From Verrucomicrobiota bacterium (GTDB taxonomy: Bacteria; Verrucomicrobiota; Verrucomicrobiia; Verrucomicrobiales; Akkermansiaceae): a stretch of 7,574 bases of DNA. Within the stretch, counting starts at the first letter, position 1; each line of letters starts with the position of its first letter. Of the stretch, positions 6,500-7,574 are shown one piece after another. A program made the translations under genes and the position numbers. The stretch covers positions 1 through 7,574 of the forward strand of contig VFJU01000444.1 in the NCBI GenBank assembly GCA_009885905.1, given 5' to 3'. Below the pieces are notes generated by a model. That model did no database searches, had not been told where the DNA came from, and was given only the letters and a program-made list of their open reading frames with translations.

Positions 6500-7153
6500 A
6501 TGGAAACGCTTAACCATCTTTTAGAAAAAAACCGTCTTTGGGCTGAGTCAATTCGAGCCGACGATCCAGACTTTTTCCTGAGGCTCGCGGGTCAGCAATC
6601 ACCAGAATATTTATGGATTGGTTGTTCTGACAGTCGAGTGCCCGCAAATCAAATCACCGGACTGGCTCCGGGTGAAATCTTTGTCCACCGCAATGTCGCA
6701 AACATCGTTGCTGAGACAGATTTCAATGTTCTCGCCGTCATTCAATACGCCGTCGACGTCCTCAAAGTCCGCCATATCATCGTCTGTGGTCACTACGGTT
6801 GCGGCGGTGTGCAGGCTGCTTTGGAAAATTTCCGTCATGGAATGATCGACAATTGGCTTGCAGGTATCCGGTCATTACGCCGAATTAACCACCGCGAACT
6901 TGATGCTCTCGATCCAACTGCTGCGGTCGACCGACTCTGTGAACTCAACGTTTTAGCCCAAGCGAGGCACGTGGCCCACACCACCATCTTGGAAGACGCC
7001 TGGGAGCGCGGACAACAAATCGCCATCCACAGCTGGATATATCGCTTAAATAACGGGTTGATCACCCCGCTCAGATCACCGATCACGGCACCTATGACCT
7101 TTGATATTCTAGCAAAAAACGCCCTTGGAGGTGAAAATCTCGATTGCGATTGA
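6500..7153 (+). CDS. can: Beta-class carbonic anhydrase (type II, Can-like)
   Basis: This cytoplasmic zinc enzyme interconverts CO2 and bicarbonate, supplying bicarbonate for carboxylases. From ATG 6500 the protein has 217 residues, and its key residues fall at the same numbers as in E. coli Can. The zinc ligands are Cys42 and Asp44 in GCSDSRV, and His98 and Cys101 in GHYGCGG. Asp44 pairs with Arg46. Other conserved blocks are FVHRNVANIV (61-70), QYAVDVL (82-88) and CELNVLAQ (147-154). Trp39, Arg64 and Tyr181, which form the inhibitory bicarbonate site in H. influenzae and E. coli type II enzymes, are all present, so pH- and bicarbonate-dependent inhibition is likely. An upstream in-frame ATG at 6431 would add 23 residues without family resemblance. 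METLNHLLEKNRLWA starting at 6500 is the standard beginning. No Shine-Dalgarno sequence precedes it. It is divergent from hrpA, with ssrA 42 bases downstream. Confidence 0.96.
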   Translation: METLNHLLEKNRLWAESIRADDPDFFLRLAGQQSPEYLWIGCSDSRVPANQITGLAPGEIFVHRNVANIVAETDFNVLAVIQYAVDVLKVRHIIVCGHYGCGGVQAALENFRHGMIDNWLAGIRSLRRINHRELDALDPTAAVDRLCELNVLAQARHVAHTTILEDAWERGQQIAIHSWIYRLNNGLITPLRSPITAPMTFDILAKNALGGENLDCD

Positions 7154-7177
7154 TCGCTGGGTAATTGTGTGCATATT
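7150..7177 (+). promoter_or_regulatory. Candidate sigma-70-like promoter for ssrA
   Basis: TTGATC (7150-7155) resembles a -35 box at four of six positions and overlaps the can stop codon. CATATT (7172-7177) resembles a -10 box at four of six, with a 16-base spacer. Transcription would start near 7184, giving a leader of about 12 bases to be removed by RNase P before the mature 5' end at 7196. The match is modest; ssrA could instead be read from an upstream promoter. Confidence 0.35.
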
Positions 7178-7194
7178 TCACTTGTCACAAGTGA
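7178..7194. repeat. 7-bp inverted repeat immediately upstream of tmRNA
   Basis: TCACTTG (7178-7184) and CAAGTGA (7188-7194) are perfect reverse complements around a TCA centre, ending two bases before the mature tmRNA 5' G. There is no U-tract, so it is a poor terminator for can. It could be a repressor-type operator over the ssrA start site, or a leader hairpin next to the RNase P cleavage site. Confidence 0.45.
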
Positions 7195-7195
7195 C

Positions 7196-7551
7196 GGGGG
7201 CGTTCTGGTTTCGACGGGATGTTTGACGCGCTGGTTGCACGTAGAGGTTGATCGGTTGGCCTCTTTAAAAAGCCGCTCAAAAAAAATAAATGCAGACTCT
7301 AACGAGCTCGCACTGGCCGCTTAATTGACGACCACGTCTGAACCCCGACACCTGCTGAGGGGGATGGCGAACACTTAGCAGGCTGGGGAAAGTGTCGGGT
7401 ATCCGGGCATTTTTCCGAGATCAAACAGGATTCTAGGATGAGCAACGCCGCATGAGGGCCCAGCCCATCCGAAGTTCTAGACATCATGCTAAACGTGTAG
7501 ATGCCAGTGTTGACGGCGTTTCGGACAGGGGTTCGACTCCCCTCGCCTCCA
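7196..7551 (+). ncRNA. ssrA: Transfer-messenger RNA (tmRNA)
   Basis: tmRNA enters stalled ribosomes with SmpB, donates alanine, and then serves as a short message encoding a degradation tag. The acceptor stem pairs GGGGGCG (7196-7202) with CGCCTCC (7544-7550), seven pairs including a third-position G-U (7198 with 7548), the alanyl-tRNA synthetase identity element. The discriminator is A7551. The CCA end is not encoded, because CTC follows. The 5' side carries the tmRNA-typical CTGGTTTCGACGGGAT. The T arm is a perfect 5-bp stem (7527-7531 with 7539-7543) around TTCGACT. The long helix H2 joins 7231-7234 with 7504-7507 and 7238-7242 with 7493-7497. A pseudoknot-like stem 7243-7247/7260-7264 precedes the tag frame. 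After it, 7344-7351/7392-7399 encloses 7352-7359/7374-7381. The mature length is about 356 bases, in a single, non-permuted piece. No terminator is visible before the window ends. Confidence 0.97.
7292..7324 (+). other. ssrA: tmRNA proteolysis-tag reading frame (ADSNELALAA)
   Basis: Starting at the GCA resume codon (7292-7294), the frame reads ADSNELALAA and ends at TAA (7322-7324), after an A-rich single-stranded run that is usual upstream of the resume codon. Together with the alanine carried by tmRNA, the added tag would be AADSNELALAA. The terminal LAA is the ClpXP recognition end. The tag sequence is the best clue to the host group in this window. Confidence 0.95.
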
Positions 7552-7574
7552 CTCTTTGACCCTCAACGGTTTAC
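7552..7574 (+). other. Sequence downstream of tmRNA, no feature seen
   Basis: The last 23 bases follow the tmRNA discriminator base. They contain no encoded CCA, no hairpin and no complete T-run, so the ssrA terminator must lie beyond the window. Confidence 0.5.

Noticed and set aside
7299..7487. Open frame of 62 codons on the - strand within the tmRNA
   Set aside because: It lies wholly inside the structured tmRNA gene; the open frame is incidental.
7503..7551. Possible separate tRNA from the TTCGACT T arm
   Set aside because: The T arm and acceptor 3' strand pair with the 5' end of the tmRNA at 7196-7202. There is no local D arm or anticodon arm.
1..7574. Hidden mobile element, defence island or CRISPR array
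   Set aside because: All long open frames belong to conserved housekeeping families, intergenic space is minimal, and no terminal inverted repeats, target duplications or regularly spaced repeats were seen.

Overview
This window is a compact housekeeping stretch of a bacterial chromosome with roughly 50% GC. It holds six protein genes and one RNA gene with almost no free space. No transposase, phage gene, CRISPR array, toxin-antitoxin pair or defence gene is visible, and I found no convincing new biological system. The best taxonomic hint is the tmRNA tag peptide ADSNELALAA. From memory, similar tags ending in SNELALAA occur in Verrucomicrobiota, so that phylum is a tentative inference only.

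Layout. Positions 1-144 hold the C-terminal end of a cyclophilin-type peptidyl-prolyl isomerase (+). It overlaps plsY (144-869, +), which is followed 10 bases later by gpsA (880-1890, +). gpsA converges on a DedA-family membrane protein gene (1908-2570, -) across a 17-base gap. Upstream of dedA on the same strand is the long RNA helicase gene hrpA (2655-6341, -). hrpA is divergent from a beta-carbonic anhydrase gene, can (6500-7153, +). Forty-two bases after can lies ssrA (tmRNA, 7196-7551, +), with its tag reading frame at 7292-7324. The window ends 23 bases later.

How the genes work together. GpsA makes sn-glycerol-3-phosphate and PlsY acylates it to lysophosphatidic acid, so two adjacent genes encode consecutive entry steps of phospholipid synthesis. 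They are probably co-transcribed with the cyclophilin gene. dedA may be read through from hrpA, with no obvious functional link. can supplies bicarbonate for carboxylations, including the one that starts fatty acid synthesis. ssrA rescues stalled ribosomes.

Points worth a second look are a GC-rich tract of about 420 bases inside hrpA, an inverted repeat touching the mature tmRNA 5' end, a repeated 9-mer and hairpin between hrpA and can, the complete bicarbonate allosteric site in the carbonic anhydrase, and the lack of Shine-Dalgarno sequences before all five complete genes.
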